Positions 61,187 to 64,000 of a stretch of 64,000 nt of DNA are shown one piece after another (positions within the stretch are counted from its first letter, which is position 1; every line of letters starts with the position of its first letter). Origin of the DNA: Paulownia fortunei (Eukaryota; Streptophyta; Magnoliopsida; Lamiales; Paulowniaceae); assembly GCA_019321725.1 (NCBI GenBank), contig CM033108.1:5784060-5848059 (forward strand), given 5' to 3'. Under the pieces are notes generated by a model. The model did not search any database. It saw only the letters and a program-made list of their open reading frames with translations, and had not been told where the DNA came from. The position numbers and the translations under genes were made by a program.

Positions 61187-62939
61187 TAAGAAAAATGAAG
61201 ATGCTATCAAAGATAATGCCTTCCTTACAATTTTTTTTTTAAATCGGCCGACAAACTTTAAGGATTATCAGCATTTTCAGTGCTCTTTGACCGCCTGACT
61301 GATGCTTTCTCAGGCATCAGTCAAATCAAAGTCAAAAGCCTCTCAACTTTTCAGGCTGCCAGGCTGTGCGAAACGCATTATGATAAATAATGCTTCTTTT
61401 TACTTTTTTTTTTTTTTTTTAAAACCGGCGACATTTTTCAATAGCTTTCGTCAACCTTTGATCATTTGATTCAACTGTAAATTTTTGAGAAAACACAGTC
61501 AATCGTGTAATGAAATGTGAAATAATTATTTAAAAAAAATTGAGTTTTTGTTAGTATTTGAATTAGCTGGTTGCATTTCTTACACACACCTTCCTTCAAT
61601 TTGCGTCTGACGCCATTTCACTTTGAAAGAGAAAGAGAAAGAAAAGAAAAGAGTCATTCCTCCTTTCTTACACACTACTCTTTCCCCCATCCCACCCCAT
61701 AGGTCATTATCCCCCTACCACCACTTCGCCTGCTCATAAATTGTGATGTTTATTTTGCTTTATAATTGATATATTTTTGTTTTATTTTGTGATAATTGTA
61801 TACAGATAAAGTTGAAAGAAATAGAATTAAAATATATATAAAAAAAATGGTCCGAGTCCCTGTCCAAAAATTTCATGTCGCGGTGCTAAATAAACAGTAT
61901 GTTTATAGATGTGGCCCAAAAATTTTAGGTCGGGGAGCCAATGCAAAAATTATATAATAGAAAGTTTTGAGTCTTTGAGTCGTTACTTTATTGTGCATAA
62001 TAAAAAAATATTTTTTTAATAGAATTTTAATAATAAATGGCGAAAAAAAAAATATTTTGATATTTTTCTTATTCCCCACACCTTAGATATAATACATGCC
62101 TCACACATGCCGTATGACCCCTTATTAGATACATTATACACACACAATTATATCACACAAATGAGAGATGCACACATACTTATATATATTTTCGGAAACA
62201 ACACACAAAACATAAAACATTCAACACACAATTTATCACCCACACACATTCTACACATAAATTCTCACACAAAATTTCTCTCCATCCAACACACACATTT
62301 ATCCATATTTTTTCACACAATACACCAAGAACACACATACCTATTATCAAAGAGATTGGGATTTGAAGACGAGAAAAGTAGGAGTTTTATTGGGTATTGA
62401 AGATTTTGAAGAAGAAATGAAAAATTACTTAATAGTTGTAATTTTTTGTTTTAATTTCTTTTGTCATTTTATTTAACTTTGATAAATTTGTAAGAATCAT
62501 AATATTGAGAAACTCTTAGTAGTTGTTTAATTTCAATATGAGCTAAACTATTTTTATCAAAGTTTGAAAAATCATTTTTATGGAGATATGAGTTGATTTC
62601 ATATTGTGATTGGAATGTTGGTTATAAACATATGTTATGTTCTTAATATTTTTTGTAATTTGACCAATTTTAAGTTGATTTTAATTATTGCAATTACGAT
62701 CGAGATGTGAGGTTGTAACAATGAATATGATAGTATATGTCATAGGCCTACCCCTATAGAGATATAGACATAGGTACTTATTGTAGTCATAGATGTAAAA
62801 ATCGAAAGCTAGTGGAATTGACAAAACTCAATGTACTCTTAATAGGATGGTCCATTACCAGAGATAGTACTGGTGGCTTACTAGGGATAGATTTGATCCA
62901 ACTCGAGAGAAAATACCAATTACATTAAGAAGATTCGCC
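60756..62939. other. Spacer with low-complexity tracts, no gene
   Basis: (AT)n at 61157-61182, T tracts at 61229-61238 and 61400-61420, and an ACACA-rich stretch at 62100-62340. Two related blocks, AAATCGGCCGACA at 61241 and AAAACCGGCGACA at 61420, follow T tracts. GACTGATGC...GGCATCAGTC near 61298-61322 is a short hairpin. No gene is seen. Confidence 0.5.
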
Positions 62940-63270
62940 GTCACACACCCCACGTCATTCCAAATCACAATTAAGGTTCATAACAATATAGGATGGTTAA
63001 CCAATGTCTTAACTCTTCATGTTGAATTTATCCCCAATCTCCTTGGGTTTTAGTTAATTTTTTATTTTAGTAGTTGTTGCATTTTAATTCAATTACCACA
63101 ACATCTTTAGGTCAAATATAGTATATGTGATCTATATTTGGTACTCAAACACAATGCTCTAGGGATACGATACTTTACTCACTATTTTACTTATTGACAC
63201 CGTGTACTTGCGATTTTGTTATCGCCATTTTGGGGTCACCAATTGGTAGCGGCAATACACAGGCAACGAT
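62940..63270 (+). mobile_element. Possible Gypsy LTR end and primer-site region
   Basis: CTAGGGATACGATACTTTACTCAC near 63161, then GACACCGTGTACTTGCGATTTT and TTGGTAGCGGCAA near 63243 follow the pattern of LTR 3' ends in plant Gypsy elements, where the usual form is a GGGATACGA phrase, GACACGGTGCACTTGCG and TTGGCGCCGTTGCC. No coding domain follows within the window. Confidence 0.4.
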
Positions 63271-63885
63271 TGTTGAGAAGGTAATTTATTTTTGTGTTAT
63301 ATTATAAAATTTATTTTTGACACTCGTCCAAATTTTCAATTATTAGGTCAATTTTTTAAGTTCAATTTATATCGGTATTGAAAACGTGATAATAATAGGA
63401 CGACAATCACAATATCAAAATGTATATATTTTTTTTAATTTTATTTTTTATAATTTTTCATTGTTTTTGTTAAAATATGAATATTTATTTTTTATATTTT
63501 TATATGTATGTTATATTACAATTTGTACTATTTTATGAGAATAGAATGTAAATAATTAGTAGATTTTAAATTATCTATTTGAATTGAATAAAATCATGAG
63601 ATGGATATATTTTTCTAATATTTATAATTTATATTATTTTTTTGAATTGGAATTTACTTAATATTGGGATGTGTACTGTATTTTAAAAATAGAATGTAGA
63701 TAATTTAGCTATTTTTTGGAATATATGATAGTTTTATCATAGTTATTTGTTGAAAAAATTACATAAGATATGGACAATATTAAGTACATCATAATGAAAA
63801 ATAAATATATAAAAAAGTTAACATTTTGAATTGTCACTTTGAATAACGCATCGCTTAAAGTGATATATATATTTACTTTGAATTG

Positions 63886-64000
63886 TACTACAACAAATCT
63901 ATTTTTTAGGAGGAAAAATTTCGTCTCTAACAAAGAACAATTCATCGCTAAATGACAATAGCGACGAAAAAATTTTGTCGCCATGTTTATTGTAATAAGT
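63886..64000 (+). mobile_element. CACTA-like transposon end, running off the window
   Basis: TACTACAACAAAT at 63886 differs by one base from the CACTA start motif. It is followed by TTTCGTCTCTAACA, ATCGCTAAATGACAATAGC and the near-palindrome GCGACGAAAAAATTTTGTCGC (63961-63980), the subterminal style of plant CACTA elements. The rest lies beyond the window. Confidence 0.45.

Noticed and set aside
62107..62400. 97-codon His/Thr-rich ORF
   Set aside because: It follows an ACACA-rich low-complexity tract and has no recognisable domain.

Overview
The window is nuclear DNA of a flowering plant, probably a eudicot. It is AT-rich, its genes carry short GT-AG introns separated by long repeat-filled gaps, and all three intact proteins belong to plant families (a GATL glycosyltransferase, a plant importin alpha, a small plant DnaJ protein). 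I cannot name the species from sequence alone.

Only three genes look intact, all on the minus strand. They are a galacturonosyltransferase-like GT8 enzyme (2650-3845, 2 exons), importin subunit alpha (17148-21675, 10 exons, 530 codons) and a 163-residue DnaJ-domain protein (56878-58884, 5 exons). Their products act in unrelated processes (cell-wall pectin or xylan synthesis, nuclear import, Hsp70 co-chaperone work), so this is ordinary gene space and not a functional cluster.

The rest is repeat-derived. The 5.1-12.6 kb region is an old collinear tandem segmental duplication containing a roughly 56-bp minisatellite. The 23.6-38.7 kb region is the most distinctive. A dead PIF/Harbinger transposase and its partner Myb/SANT gene lie on the minus strand. 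Beside them are a dead GRF zinc-finger gene and three dead Myb/SANT-like genes on the plus strand, with a fourth Myb/SANT-like remnant on the minus strand further left. Short inverted termini at 26053 and 38726 could bound a 12.7-kb Harbinger element, and smaller elements at 38948-39706 and 59372-60755 carry similar ends. The 39.8-45.4 kb region is a second tandem segmental duplication in which each copy took different insertions: a small TIR element in copy 1, and a SINE with an exact 18-bp target duplication plus a 0.7-kb insert in copy 2. Remnants of Gypsy-type LTR elements lie near 47-49 kb and 63 kb, and a CACTA-like end begins at the right edge.

The DnaJ gene holds a second oddity. Intron 1 contains a tandem copy of exon 2 in which the HPD motif has become NPD and a tryptophan codon has become a stop. 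I found no tRNA, rRNA, CRISPR array or prokaryote-type operon. I found no coherent new functional system; the closest candidate is the gene-loaded Harbinger region, and every gene in it is broken.
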